DNA from: Propionivibrio dicarboxylicus
GTDB lineage: Bacteria > Pseudomonadota > Gammaproteobacteria > Burkholderiales > Rhodocyclaceae
Assembly: GCA_945902805.1 (NCBI GenBank)
Contig: CAMDMZ010000022.1
Location: forward strand, 1-64,000
Direction of reading: 5' to 3'
DNA length: 64,000 nt
The notes beneath the pieces were generated by a model, which made no database searches, was not told where the DNA came from, and saw only the letters and a program-made list of their open reading frames with translations. Below are positions 42,303 to 50,841 of this stretch, in pieces (positions within the stretch are counted from its first letter, which is position 1; every line of letters starts with the position of its first letter). The position numbers and the translations under genes were made by a program.

Positions 42303-42327
42303 CGGTTAACTCCTGCCGGGGACTTGA

Positions 42328-43284
42328 ATGGAATTCAAGGACTACTACAAGATCATGGGCGTGGCGCACGACGCTACCCAGGATGAAATCAAACGTGCCT
42401 ATCGCCAGTTGGCGCGGAAGTTCCATCCGGATGTCAGCAAGCTGGCGGATGCCGAAACCCGCTTCCAGGATCTGGGTGAGGCTAACGCGGTGCTGAAGGA
42501 TGTTGAGAAACGCGCGGCCTACGATCAGTTGGCCCGGCGCTGGAAAGCGGGTGAGAACTTTGAGCCCCCGCCAGACTGGAACGCCGGGTTCGAGTTTTCC
42601 GGCGCGGGCAGACAAGATGGCAATCACGCGGACAGGGGAAGTTTCAGCGACTTCTTCGAGTCAATTTTCGGCCGCGGCGCGGGTGGCGAGTCGCCCCATC
42701 ACACGCCGTTCAACGCCCATGGCCAGGATCATCATGCCAAAGTACTGATCGATCTTGAAGATACCTATTCCGGCGCCAGTCGAACCATCACTCTGCAAAC
42801 ACCGGAGCTCGACGCCCATGGTCATGTTTCGATGCGCGCTCACATGCTCAACGTGACGATTCCACGCGGCATTCGCAGCGGGCAGAATATCCGCCTGACC
42901 GGACAGGGCACACCGGGAGTTGGGCAAGGGAGGCCGGGTGATCTGTATCTTGAAGTCGGCTTTAATCCCCATGCCTACTATCGCGTGGATCAGCGCGACG
43001 TGTATCTCGATCTTCCCGTCGCGCCATGGGAGGCAGTACTCGGCGCGACAGTAAGCGCACCCACGCCGGATGGTCCGATCGAACTCAAAATTCCACCGGG
43101 TTCAGTGCCTGGAAGCAAACTGCGACTGAAAGGTCGCGGCATCCCTGGCACTACTCCGGGCAACTTCTATGCGGTACTCCACCTTACTCTGCCTCCTGCC
43201 GACGATGAAGCGGCCACCGCTTTGTATGGAGCCATGGCCGAACAGTTCAAAGCCTTCAATCCACGCGCCAAACTGGGAATCTAG
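42328..43284 (+). CDS. cbpA: DnaJ-like co-chaperone CbpA
   Basis: A 318-residue J-domain protein of the CbpA class, lacking the zinc-finger domain of DnaJ. The J domain (1-70; KDYYKIMGVAHDATQDEIKRAYR, with the HPD motif in KFHPDVSK) stimulates DnaK ATPase. A Gly/Phe-rich linker (about 95-135) and two substrate-binding beta domains follow (DLEDTYSGASRTITL, VTIPRGIRSGQNIRLTGQG, GDLYLEVGFNPHAYYRVD, IPPGSVPGSKLRLKGRGIPG). It is followed after 2 nt by the cbpM modulator gene, the standard arrangement. Confidence 0.93.
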   Translation: MEFKDYYKIMGVAHDATQDEIKRAYRQLARKFHPDVSKLADAETRFQDLGEANAVLKDVEKRAAYDQLARRWKAGENFEPPPDWNAGFEFSGAGRQDGNHADRGSFSDFFESIFGRGAGGESPHHTPFNAHGQDHHAKVLIDLEDTYSGASRTITLQTPELDAHGHVSMRAHMLNVTIPRGIRSGQNIRLTGQGTPGVGQGRPGDLYLEVGFNPHAYYRVDQRDVYLDLPVAPWEAVLGATVSAPTPDGPIELKIPPGSVPGSKLRLKGRGIPGTTPGNFYAVLHLTLPPADDEAATALYGAMAEQFKAFNPRAKLGI

Positions 43285-43286
43285 GT

Positions 43287-43616
43287 ATGAAAAACGAACC
43301 ACGCCAGCCACCGCTGGATGCCATCATTCTGGAGTCGCAAACTGAGTTTACTTTGGCTGAATTTTGTCGCGTCTGTGCTGTTCAGCTGGAATACGTTGTC
43401 GAGCTAGTCGATGAAGGCGTGCTGGCACCCATGCCACCCATCGGTGCCGAGCCCTATTGCTGGCGTTTCAGCGGCGCCCACCAGCATCGCGTCTCGGTGG
43501 CCTGGCGCCTACAGCGTGATCTTGGCGTCAATCTAGCCGGTGCTGCGCTGGCGCTGGAGTTACTGGATGAGGTCAAGGCTTTGCGATCGCAACTCGCAGC
43601 CATCTGCAAGCACTGA
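43287..43616 (+). CDS. cbpM: Chaperone modulator CbpM
   Basis: A 109-residue MerR-like winged-helix protein of the CbpM family, which binds the J domain of CbpA and inhibits it. Seen are FTLAEFCRVCAVQLEYVVELVDEGVL (helix-turn-helix-like), the aromatic WRFSGAHQHRVSVAWRLQRDLGVNLAGAALALELLDEV helix pattern and a short coiled-coil end. Its ATG lies 2 nt after the cbpA stop, so the pair is coupled. Confidence 0.9.
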   Translation: MKNEPRQPPLDAIILESQTEFTLAEFCRVCAVQLEYVVELVDEGVLAPMPPIGAEPYCWRFSGAHQHRVSVAWRLQRDLGVNLAGAALALELLDEVKALRSQLAAICKH

Positions 43617-43790
43617 GGGCTCCGTTTGGACCGCAACAGGTGCAATCAGCCTGCCCATCGGTACGTTGGCACACAGACTTGATGGTCGGCAACGTTCAGT
43701 ATGGATACCTGAGTCACAGCACTGCCTCGGTGAACGCAGTGGCAAAGTTCTTTTGATTCACACACCATAAACGCAAGCCCGGGAGACATC

Positions 43791-44132
43791 ATGATTGCTG
43801 AATTGTTTGCAAACCATCGGAACGTAGGCCATAAGCGACAGGTACTGATCGACGATTTGAAGAGTGTCGCCGACGACGCTGATGAACTGTTGAACGAAGT
43901 GACCGGCGCCACCACCGACAAACTCGCCTTGGCACGGAAAGATATCGAAGGAAGACTGACGGATGCGCGATCCAGAGTTGAACGTGCGCGCAACTCGCTT
44001 TCAGGAACTGCACACGAAACCGCCGACATCGTCTATGAGTACGTCGCTGAAAACCCGTGGAAAGTTGTTGGCGTCGCGGCGGCAGCAACAGTGGCCGGCG
44101 TCATCGTGGGTGTTCTTGCCAACCGGCGTTGA
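43791..44132 (+). CDS. DUF883 family protein (ElaB/YqjD-like)
   Basis: A 113-residue protein of the ElaB/YqjD/DUF883 type. A helical soluble part (about 15-85; LIDDLKSVADDADELLNEVTG, KDIEGRLTDARSRVERARNS) is followed by the conserved YVAENPWKVVGVAAAATVAGVIVGVLANRR, a single C-terminal membrane anchor. E. coli relatives associate with ribosomes at the membrane in stationary phase. GGGAG precedes the ATG. A CsbD gene follows 55 nt later in the same direction, and both end at the hairpin at 44428. Confidence 0.9.
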   Translation: MIAELFANHRNVGHKRQVLIDDLKSVADDADELLNEVTGATTDKLALARKDIEGRLTDARSRVERARNSLSGTAHETADIVYEYVAENPWKVVGVAAAATVAGVIVGVLANRR

Positions 44133-44187
44133 GTGGTGACCCGATTGGCATTGTTGTCAATCGACTTTTGCTTAGAAAGAATTTGAT

Positions 44188-44388
44188 ATGAACTGGAAAA
44201 TAATTGAGGGCAACTGGGCGCATTTTGGCGGCAAGCTGCAAGAGCAATGGAGCAATCTGACGGATATTCAACTGGAGATGATCGCCGGTAGTCGTACCGA
44301 GTTGGCCGGGCAGGTTCAGCAAGCCTATGGCATAAGCAGAGATGAAGCCGAAGAGCAGATTCGGCGCTATGAAAAATATCGCCCATAG
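44188..44388 (+). CDS. CsbD family protein
   Basis: A 66-residue small hydrophilic protein of the CsbD family, with MNWKIIEGNWAHFGGKLQEQW, LTDIQLEMIAGSRTELAG and the C-terminal YGISRDEAEEQIRRYEK. CsbD proteins are general stress proteins of unknown mechanism. This one is of the longer type and differs from the two MNKDQVKG-type copies at 48156 and 55088. It is downstream of the DUF883 gene and is followed by a clear terminator. Confidence 0.9.
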   Translation: MNWKIIEGNWAHFGGKLQEQWSNLTDIQLEMIAGSRTELAGQVQQAYGISRDEAEEQIRRYEKYRP

Positions 44389-44427
44389 TAAACGCCGATT
44401 CGCTAGAAGCGATCAGTCAGATTTTAC

Positions 44428-44460
44428 AAGAGCCACAGCGTCAATTCGCTGTGGCTCTTT
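44428..44460 (+). terminator. Intrinsic terminator after the CsbD gene
   Basis: AAGAGCCACAGCG and CGCTGTGGCTCTT form a perfect 13-bp stem with loop TCAATT, followed by TTCC. Confidence 0.85.
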
Positions 44461-44484
44461 CCATTGGTGCAGTGAAATTTATGC

Positions 44485-44509
44485 AAAAAGTCGGTGCTGA
44501 CGGGACGGC
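44485..44509 (-). repeat. Dispersed 25-bp repeat, copy 4
   Basis: Reverse complement contains the exact core CCGTCAGCACCGACTTTT and is identical over 25 bp to copy 1 at 12138. Intergenic. Confidence 0.8.
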
Positions 44510-44564
44510 GCTAACAGAAGGGCAGTGAAGGCGCCAATGTCCTTGATACATTGAATTCAATATG

Positions 44565-44580
44565 TGTGTGGCAACGCACC
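44565..44580. promoter_or_regulatory. CRP-like palindrome, 4 mismatches
   Basis: TGTGTGGCAACGCACC differs by one base from the variant at 22445. The match to the main consensus is weak. It lies 251 nt before the PEP-CTERM start. Confidence 0.25.
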
Positions 44581-44830
44581 GACTCGCCTCGTGGCGGATG
44601 TCATTCTTCACTTGCGTCTACGGTGTTGCAGTAATCGCAACAGTGCAGATGACCTGCCCGATGTTAACTACGGAAACGCAGTTGTTGCGCCATTGGCATG
44701 AGACCCCGCGGTGTTGTCTGCTCAGGCAGTGCATATACCTTTTGAAGCAAAAAATCACCTCGTTAAGGCGGACATTATCTGCAACACGCCGCCACTCAGC
44801 CAATCTGGCATTCACACAAGGAGTTTCGCA

Positions 44831-45544
44831 ATGAAAACCCAACTAGCAATTGTTACCGCCCTGGCCGGCCTCTTCGCGGCCGGTTCCGCCAACGCCATGA
44901 TCATTGATGACTTTGAAGTATCTCAAAGCGCTATATATCTAACCGGCCCGGCGCCCAAGACCTCATTTGACAACATGCAGTCCGGGGCCGCTGCCAACAT
45001 CCTTGGCGGATTCCGAAAAACAGACGTAGATTTATACGCGGGAAATGACGCAGCTGACGTGAACGTCAGGGTGGTGGCGGGCGTACTCGATATCAATGAT
45101 TCCGTAAGCGCGGCCACCCAGGTCATGCTGACATGGGATGCGAATAGTTTTGGCCTGGGAAATCTCGATTTGTATGCCGGTGGAGCGACCGGGATTTATC
45201 TCGCTTTCCCCACGGCAATGGATCATGCACTGTCTCTGGCGTTTGATATCACTGATGTGGGAACATCAACCACTGCCTCAAGCGCGATTACTTTTCCCGC
45301 CGGGGCTCAAGGCTCTGATTTCTTTTTTTCGTTCAGTAACTTCACCAATGTCGCCGCCCTTTCGTCTGCAGATTCCATTCGCATGACGATAAACTCGACC
45401 ACACCGGGCCTTGATGCCAATCTCGACCTGATTGAAACGCGCGATGCACCGCCGAATTCCGTGCCCGAGCCAGGTTCAATCAGCCTGCTCGGTCTGGGGC
45501 TCATTGGCATGCGCGCCATGCGTCGTAAGATCAAAGGCCAGTAG
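44831..45544 (+). CDS. PEP-CTERM sorting domain protein
   Basis: A 237-residue secreted protein with a signal peptide (about 1-22, cleaved after SANA), a beta-rich middle without a recognised domain, and a C-terminal PEP-CTERM signal: VPEPGSISLLGLGLIGM, then a basic end RAMRRKIKGQ. Such proteins are processed by exosortase and usually go to the outer surface or exopolysaccharide matrix. No exosortase gene is in the window, so it must be elsewhere. AAGGAG precedes the ATG at 44831; the frame upstream to 44711 is rejected. A hairpin terminator follows. Confidence 0.9.
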   Translation: MKTQLAIVTALAGLFAAGSANAMIIDDFEVSQSAIYLTGPAPKTSFDNMQSGAAANILGGFRKTDVDLYAGNDAADVNVRVVAGVLDINDSVSAATQVMLTWDANSFGLGNLDLYAGGATGIYLAFPTAMDHALSLAFDITDVGTSTTASSAITFPAGAQGSDFFFSFSNFTNVAALSSADSIRMTINSTTPGLDANLDLIETRDAPPNSVPEPGSISLLGLGLIGMRAMRRKIKGQ

Positions 45545-45577
45545 TCCTCTGCGCCAGCGATATAAGCTGCAATAGAG

Positions 45578-45598
45578 CCCGGCTCCGGCCGGGTTTTT
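45578..45598 (+). terminator. Intrinsic terminator after the PEP-CTERM gene
   Basis: CCCGGC, loop TCCG, GCCGGG, then TTTTT. It ends just before the ABC transporter reading frame. Confidence 0.85.
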
Positions 45599-45611
45599 CT
45601 CTTCAGCTTTA

Positions 45612-47354
45612 TTGGCCGCGAACCACCCCAATAGATCACTAAAACAGATCGTGATTCGCCTTGATCTGCTCCTCTGGCAACGTTTCAAAGGCTTGGCAAT
45701 ACCGTACTGGGCCGGCGCGGAAAAGTGGCAAGCATGGCGCTTGCTTCTACTTCTGGGGCTACTATTGCTGGGGCAAACGGGTTTTGCTGTCCTCTTCAAC
45801 GAGCAGACCGGCGAATTCACCTCGGCACTTGCCGCCAGGGATGCCGATCGGTTTTGGCTATCAATGCAAAAGTGTCTCGCCGTTCTCGTCGTCGGTGTTC
45901 CGGTTTACGCCTTTTACTACTATGTGCGCGACAAGCTCGGCGTGCATTGGCGGCGTTGGCTGACGCGAAAATTTCTTGGTCGCTATTTCAGTCATCGGGC
46001 GTATTACGAACTGAATGCCAACACCGAAATCGACAATCCAGATCAGCGTGTCGCCGAAGACATCGGCACCTTCACGCAAAAATCGCTTCAGTTTCTACTG
46101 GTGCTGATCAGTGCGGTATTGCAACTGATTGCCTTCTCCGGTGTGCTCTGGTCAATCTCGAAGGAGCTGGTCGCGTTTCTGATCATCTACGCGGTGGTTG
46201 GCACGTTGGTGACGGTGCTGGTGTTCGGCAAGGTTCTGATCGGACTCAACTACTATCAACTCAAGCGTGAAGCCAATTTTCGCTTCAGTCTGGTACGCAT
46301 TCGTGAGAACGCAGAGGCCATTGCCTTCTATCGCGGTGAAGCGCAGGAATCCCGTTCGGTCGGGCAATTCTTCGATTCAGTGTTCAGCAATTTCAACAAA
46401 CTGATTCGAGTCCAACTAAATCTGAATCTATTTCAGTATGGCTACAGCTTCCTCACCATTATTCTGCCCAGTGTGATCATCGCCGGACGCGTGATCTCCG
46501 GCGAGTTGGAAGTTGGGCGTGCGACGCAAGCGGCCGGGGCTTTCGCTGCAATTCTGAGTGCCCTGACGGTGATCATCGATAACTTCGACAGTGTCAGCAA
46601 ATTTGCGGCGGGAATCGATCGCCTCGACAACTTTGCAAAATTTCTCAATGGCAAGGAGCAGGACAGTTCTGGCAGCACCCATCACATCACCTTCGTCAGC
46701 GGGCCTGTCCTCGCGATCCAGAATCTGACCTTGAAAACGCCGAACTCCGAGCGGATTCTGGTCAAGGACCTTTCGCTGTGCGTTGAACCCGGCCAGGGTC
46801 TGATGATCGTCGGCGCCAGTGGCTGTGGCAAAAGCTCGCTGTTGCGGGCCATGGCCGGATTGTGGCGGGTTGGAAGCGGTCGCATCCTTAGCCCGGAGGG
46901 GGGCGAAATGCTGTTCTTGCCACAGCGGCCCTACATGCGTCAGGGCAGTTTGCGCAGCCAGTTGTTGTACCCGCAGCAGGAACGAGATGTTTCCGACGAG
47001 GAGCTGCTGCATTTGCTGGCAAGCGTCAATCTGCCGAATACCGCCGATCACCTTGGCGGACTGGATGCCGAACTGGATTGGTCCAAGGTACTGTCGGTGG
47101 GCGAACAACAGCGCGTCGCCTTTGCCCGGGTGCTACTCCACGCGCCGCGCTACGCCATGCTCGACGAAGCCACCAGTGCGCTGGATATTGCCAATGAGCT
47201 CAGTCTTTATCAATTGCTTGCCGCCACCGGGACAACGCTGATCAGCGTCGGCCATCGGCCCTCGATCCTGAAGTATCACCCGCAAGTCCTGGAGCTGGTC
47301 GGCGATGGCTCGTGGCAACTGTATGCGAAAGATCGTTACCGCTTCGCTCAGTAG
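45612..47354 (+). CDS. YddA/SbmA-like ABC transporter, fused permease-ATPase
   Basis: A protein of about 580 residues with an N-terminal six-helix domain of the peroxisomal-ABC/SbmA type (about 20-330; KLGVHWRRWLTRKFLGRYF and NPDQRVAEDIGTFT are family marks) and a C-terminal ATPase: Walker A GASGCGKSS, signature region LSVGEQQRVAFARVLL, Walker B YAMLDEATSALD, and switch His in SVGHRPS. Bacterial relatives include YddA and vitamin B12 or peptide transporters; the substrate here is unknown. The start is uncertain: TTG at 45612 gives the longest form, GTG at 45651 a form closer to family length, and neither has a strong ribosome site. Confidence 0.85.
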   Translation: MAANHPNRSLKQIVIRLDLLLWQRFKGLAIPYWAGAEKWQAWRLLLLLGLLLLGQTGFAVLFNEQTGEFTSALAARDADRFWLSMQKCLAVLVVGVPVYAFYYYVRDKLGVHWRRWLTRKFLGRYFSHRAYYELNANTEIDNPDQRVAEDIGTFTQKSLQFLLVLISAVLQLIAFSGVLWSISKELVAFLIIYAVVGTLVTVLVFGKVLIGLNYYQLKREANFRFSLVRIRENAEAIAFYRGEAQESRSVGQFFDSVFSNFNKLIRVQLNLNLFQYGYSFLTIILPSVIIAGRVISGELEVGRATQAAGAFAAILSALTVIIDNFDSVSKFAAGIDRLDNFAKFLNGKEQDSSGSTHHITFVSGPVLAIQNLTLKTPNSERILVKDLSLCVEPGQGLMIVGASGCGKSSLLRAMAGLWRVGSGRILSPEGGEMLFLPQRPYMRQGSLRSQLLYPQQERDVSDEELLHLLASVNLPNTADHLGGLDAELDWSKVLSVGEQQRVAFARVLLHAPRYAMLDEATSALDIANELSLYQLLAATGTTLISVGHRPSILKYHPQVLELVGDGSWQLYAKDRYRFAQ

Positions 47355-47359
47355 CCGGA

Positions 47360-47947
47360 TCAATCGCCAGCGTGAGCCGCAGCAAAATCGGCATAGCCCT
47401 TGAGTACCAGTTCGTGAGTCTTGTCGATATTGCTGGCGATGTCACCACCGAGCACATTCATGCCCTGCAAGATGTCACGCGCTTCCTGGAAGCCTTGCTC
47501 GAAGCCGCTGCGGATGGTCGCCATGAATTGCTTCAGCACGTCAGCTGCAGGTTCGCCGACATGCTGTTGCTTGAAGGCTTCATAGAATCCGGTGGATAGC
47601 GAGACGATCCGTTCCGCCGTGCCGTCCGGAGTGTTGTCCTGACTGGCTGCATTCTGGATCGCGTTCTTGCCGAACTCAGGCTCCAGAATATCGTTGATCC
47701 CGGCGATGGCAGATTGCAACAACAAGGCCAGTGGCTCATTGCCGGAACTGATCGAGACATCGACCGACGCCTGAAGGATCGAGACATTCAGTTGCGTATG
47801 GGCCTTCGTCTGGGCAGAGGTCGTGGCGGTGGATCGGCTTGATTCGGCCGACCTGATTCCGGCCGTGCTCGCGGTTTCTGTGAACCCAACCGCACCGACG
47901 GCCTCAATGGCTTCCACTGCATCAATCTCTTCAAAGGGCATCGTCAT
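47360..47947 (-). CDS. DUF5610-like protein
   Basis: A 195-residue soluble protein without a signal peptide. The first 50 residues are low-complexity (Ala/Glu/Thr-rich). The rest is helical, with LNVSILQASVDVSISSGNEPLALLLQSAI, TPDGTAERIVSLSTGFYEAF, VLKQFMATIRSGFEQGFQEAR and LGGDIASNIDKTHELV, which I associate with DUF5610. The function is unknown. AAGGAG precedes the ATG. It is convergent with the ABC transporter gene (5 nt between stops) and divergent from a CsbD gene. A CRP-like box lies 49 nt upstream. Confidence 0.7.
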   Translation of the reverse strand: MTMPFEEIDAVEAIEAVGAVGFTETASTAGIRSAESSRSTATTSAQTKAHTQLNVSILQASVDVSISSGNEPLALLLQSAIAGINDILEPEFGKNAIQNAASQDNTPDGTAERIVSLSTGFYEAFKQQHVGEPAADVLKQFMATIRSGFEQGFQEARDILQGMNVLGGDIASNIDKTHELVLKGYADFAAAHAGD

Positions 47948-47995
47948 TGTTTTCTCCTTGAGAGCTTCACCCTAAGCCAGACGCGGCGCACTCAC

Positions 47996-48011
47996 CGTTC
48001 GCCAGCCCACA
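47996..48011. promoter_or_regulatory. CRP-like palindrome, 2 mismatches
   Basis: CGTTCGCCAGCCCACA, followed by GG, lies 49 nt upstream of the DUF5610-like gene. Confidence 0.45.
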
Positions 48012-48034
48012 CAGGTCGCGTCTTGGTCGATCTA

Positions 48035-48050
48035 CGTGCGCAAGCGTACA
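48035..48050. promoter_or_regulatory. CRP-like palindrome, 2 mismatches
   Basis: CGTGCGCAAGCGTACA, followed by GA, lies 106 nt upstream of the CsbD gene. Confidence 0.5.
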
Positions 48051-48155
48051 GAACGCAATCGTCTCAAAGCCTAGTCTGGTTCATGGAGGGTGTCAGCTAG
48101 AACATGGCACTCCCGTCCATCGTAGCTTGTCAGTTGTCATTGTCAGGAGATCACC

Positions 48156-48332
48156 ATGAACAAGGATCAAGTCAAAGGCCGTATCGAAGAAGCCAAAGGA
48201 AAAGTAAAGGAAGTTGCGGGCAAACTTAGCAAGGATCGCGATCTTGAACTGAAGGGTCGGGTACAGAACTCCGCCGGCAAGATCCAGGCTGGTTATGGCG
48301 ATCTGAAGGAAGATCTGAAGAAAGCGATTTAA
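48156..48332 (+). CDS. CsbD family protein
   Basis: A 58-residue stress protein of the CsbD family: MNKDQVKGRIEEAKGKVKEV, AGKLSKDRDLELKGRVQNSAG, and a C-terminal GDLKEDLKKAI. It is hydrophilic, lysine-rich and helical. AGGAG lies 7 nt before the ATG. It is very similar to the copy at 55088 (same N-terminal octapeptide MNKDQVKG), and both have a CRP-like palindrome about 100 nt upstream. Confidence 0.93.
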   Translation: MNKDQVKGRIEEAKGKVKEVAGKLSKDRDLELKGRVQNSAGKIQAGYGDLKEDLKKAI

Positions 48333-48415
48333 GCGAACCCAAGCGATCTCCCGAGTCCATACTCATCATGGCTGCTCGGGGAACGCACAGTTTTCCGTTA
48401 CTCTTTTTTGCGTTT

Positions 48416-49090
48416 CTAACGTGTCCCCGGATTGTCGCTACTGAACGCTCGTGCCGTTTCAGCACAAAAGCCGGCCAACTTTTCCAACACCACTTGCACT
48501 GCCTGATTCGCCGCAACGACGCCGCTGCGGGGGTCGTCGCTCGCGGTGCTCATGGTTTCGTCAAACTCACGCTGCGCCAGCACCCGCCGCGTCGTGTTAT
48601 CCACCAGCGAAGCGCGCAACGTGAAGTGCACCCGACCGGGCGTGGCGCCAAATTCCTGCTGCAAACGGACGATTTCAGTGTCGAGCCGCAGGTCGCCGGC
48701 TGCTGCGCTTGGCGTCAGCACCACGGCCCGAAATGCCGCACTTTCTTCCGTCGCCGCCACAATCAATGGCACGATCATGCGCGCCGGCGTATCGACCCAT
48801 TCGCTGTGCGAGAAATATTCAAGCTGGTGAGCCTTGCGCACATACACGATGCGCTGACTATCGAAGCCAGCAGCGGCATGCGGTGGATTGACGATCAAAG
48901 TCGGTGCAGAGGTCGCTTTTGCGCCGCCCTGCCAGAGCCGACTTTTTGCGGTCGGCGCCCCGGTCCGATCCAGCGCGAAGAATGATGGCGGAGGTATTGC
49001 CGTCGAACTCAGCGCACTGCAACCGGTGACCAGTGACAGCAACAAGGCGCCGCCATAAAGCCGGCGGCGGACGAACGATGGATTGCTCAT
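48416..49090 (-). CDS. ABC-type transport auxiliary lipoprotein (PqiC-like)
   Basis: A 224-residue outer-membrane lipoprotein of the ABC_trans_aux/PqiC family, the accessory part of MCE lipid transporters. The signal ends in LLLSLVTGC (lipobox). Family features are SFFALDRTG near the start, APTLIVNPPHAAAGFDSQRIVYV, HQLEYFSHSEWVDTPARMI, and the C-terminal FDETMSTASDDPRSGVVAANQAV. Its ATG overlaps the stop of the MlaD-like gene by 4 nt, so it is the fourth gene of the Mla-type operon. The linker before APTLIV contains a diverged copy of the dispersed repeat (48923). Confidence 0.88.
   Translation of the reverse strand: MSNPSFVRRRLYGGALLLSLVTGCSALSSTAIPPPSFFALDRTGAPTAKSRLWQGGAKATSAPTLIVNPPHAAAGFDSQRIVYVRKAHQLEYFSHSEWVDTPARMIVPLIVAATEESAAFRAVVLTPSAAAGDLRLDTEIVRLQQEFGATPGRVHFTLRASLVDNTTRRVLAQREFDETMSTASDDPRSGVVAANQAVQVVLEKLAGFCAETARAFSSDNPGTR
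48923..48947 (+). repeat. Dispersed 25-bp repeat, diverged copy (in lipoprotein linker)
   Basis: Reads CCCTGCCAGAGCCGACTTTT over the core, then TGCGG as in copy 1. It encodes part of the KSRLWQGGA linker on the minus strand. This is the weakest of the listed copies. Confidence 0.4.
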
Positions 49091-50049
49091 GGTTGGCGTG
49101 CTCCATTGGAAGATTCGGCTGATGATTCGCCCGGACCGTCCGGCACCGGTCGGCGACCAAACAGCAAGCCGGCCGGATTGCGTTCGGTTTGCTCGGTCAG
49201 GCGCCGTAGCGAGGCGGAAATCACACTCAGTTCACCCAGCAAACGTTCCAGTTCGGGTAGGGTTTCGGCGGTGAAGCGCTTGACGTCGGCACCGATGGCA
49301 TTCACCGTCTTGCCGGCACTGTTGCTGGTCTTGGCCACTTCGTTGCCCATGCTCTCGACAGCGTCGGCACCCTTGCCGATGCGCTTGATCACCGGTTCGA
49401 GTTGCGCCGCGACGCGTGCGCTATGTTCGAGCGTGCGCGCGGCGTTGACCACGCCGGCATCGATGGCGTCCTTGCGGGCGGCAATCGTTCGCGCCACGGT
49501 CGCGATATCGGCCAGGATGCTAGTGAATGCCCTCCGGTTTTCGTCACTGAGAATCGCATTGATGTTGTTCGATGTGCTGTCCAGTTTGGCCAGGACGCTG
49601 GTGAGCACATTCTCCAGCCGAGCGCTGAGCGACGGCTTGGTCGGAATCACCGGATAGCGATTGCCGGCCACGATGCCCAGCGGCAACGCGGCGCTGGTGC
49701 CGCCGCTGAGTTCGACATAGGCGATACCCGTCAGGCCCTGGGTTTTCAGCACCGCCACGGTGTCTTCCTTGATCGGCGTACCGCGTTCGATAGCGAAGAT
49801 CAGATTCACCCGCTCCGGGCTGCCGGAATCGAGCTGAATCTGCTGCACCTTGCCGACGTCGACGCCGTTGTATTTCACCGGCGCATTCAGATTCAGGCCG
49901 GCCACCGATTCGTCCTCGATCGCCAGATACAGGTCGAATTTCTTCTGCCAGGCGCCGCCCGACGCCAGCCAGAGCACGCTGGCAATCAGCACCGCACCGA
50001 GGACGATGACGAAGGCGCCGACAGCGGCATAGTTCACTTTGGTTTCCAT
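49087..50049 (-). CDS. MlaD-family MCE protein
   Basis: A 320-residue substrate-binding component of an MCE lipid transporter. One N-terminal helix (VGAFVIVLGAVLIASVLWLAS) anchors it in the inner membrane. The MCE domain follows (about 38-115; NLNAPVKYNGVDVGKVQQIQL, TPIKEDTVAVLKTQGLTGIAYVELSGG). A long helical region (about 150-290) would form the periplasmic tube, and an Arg/Pro/Gly-rich tail closes it. The ATG at 50049 has AGGAG 6 nt upstream and overlaps the ATPase stop by 1 nt; a GTG at 50052 is possible. It is longer than MlaD of E. coli and nearer to the PqiB-like single-MCE type. Confidence 0.9.
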   Translation of the reverse strand: METKVNYAAVGAFVIVLGAVLIASVLWLASGGAWQKKFDLYLAIEDESVAGLNLNAPVKYNGVDVGKVQQIQLDSGSPERVNLIFAIERGTPIKEDTVAVLKTQGLTGIAYVELSGGTSAALPLGIVAGNRYPVIPTKPSLSARLENVLTSVLAKLDSTSNNINAILSDENRRAFTSILADIATVARTIAARKDAIDAGVVNAARTLEHSARVAAQLEPVIKRIGKGADAVESMGNEVAKTSNSAGKTVNAIGADVKRFTAETLPELERLLGELSVISASLRRLTEQTERNPAGLLFGRRPVPDGPGESSAESSNGARQP

Positions 50050-50840
50050 CACTGACTCCTGGCTCGTTCCTGCGCTGCGCGGCCGCGCGGTCCGTCAAAG
50101 AACTTGCGGAAAGCGGGTTGTTCGATCTGCGCCAGCTCGGCCATCGAGCCGACGCCTTGCACCTTGCCCTCGGCCAGCACAGCAACGCGGTCAGCCAATT
50201 GCCACAAGAGGTCAAGGTCGTGCGTGATCATGACTATCGTAAGCCCGCCGCGGTTGCGCAGCTTGCGCACCAGTTGGTCGACCTCGCCCGCACTTTCCGG
50301 GTCGAGTCCCGCCGTTGGCTCGTCGAGAAACAACAGCTCCGGATCAAGCGCCAGGGCGCGGGCCAGCGAGGCGCGCTTCAGCATGCCGCCGCTGAGCTCG
50401 GACGGATACTGCGCACCGACTTCAGGCTCAAGGCCGGTCAAGGCGAGCTTTTCTGCCGCCACCGCATCGACCGCCGCGTCATCCAGGTCACGGTGCTCGC
50501 GGAGCGGCAGGCCGATGTTTTCCAGCACCGTCAAGGCGCCGAACAAACCGCCATGCTGGAACATCACGCCCCAGCGCAGGCGCAAGGCGAGTGCGGCGTC
50601 ATCGGAGATGTCTTTTAAGTCAACGCCCAGCACCCGGATCGAGCCGGCATTCGGGCGTTGCAACAGGATCATCTCGCGCAACAGCGTCGACTTGCCAGAA
50701 CCGCTGCCACCGATCACGGCGAAGATTTCGCCACGGCGCACCTCAAGGTCGAGGTCGGCGTGCACAACGTGGTCACCGAAGCGCGTCGACAACTGACTGA
50801 TCGTGATCACAGGAGCATCTGCGGGTGTCGGGTCAGGCAT
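50049..50840 (-). CDS. MlaF-like ABC transporter ATP-binding protein
   Basis: A 263-residue ATPase of the MlaF type that powers lipid movement across the envelope. It shows Walker A (IGGSGSGKSTLL), Q-loop (WGVMFQHGGLFGALTV), signature (LSGGMLKRASLARAL), Walker B (LLFLDEPTAGLD) and H-loop (MITHDLD). The GGMLKR form of the signature is typical of MCE-linked ATPases. It starts 1 nt after the MlaE-like stop (TGACATG). Direction of transport cannot be read from sequence. Confidence 0.93.
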   Translation of the reverse strand: MPDPTPADAPVITISQLSTRFGDHVVHADLDLEVRRGEIFAVIGGSGSGKSTLLREMILLQRPNAGSIRVLGVDLKDISDDAALALRLRWGVMFQHGGLFGALTVLENIGLPLREHRDLDDAAVDAVAAEKLALTGLEPEVGAQYPSELSGGMLKRASLARALALDPELLFLDEPTAGLDPESAGEVDQLVRKLRNRGGLTIVMITHDLDLLWQLADRVAVLAEGKVQGVGSMAELAQIEQPAFRKFFDGPRGRAAQERARSQ

Positions 50841-50841
50841 G

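Larger units (their letters stand above)
44389..44830. other. Intergenic region before the PEP-CTERM gene
   Basis: No gene is supported in this 442-nt stretch. It contains the CsbD terminator (44428-44460), one inverted copy of the dispersed repeat (44485), and a weak CRP-like box (44565). Confidence 0.6.
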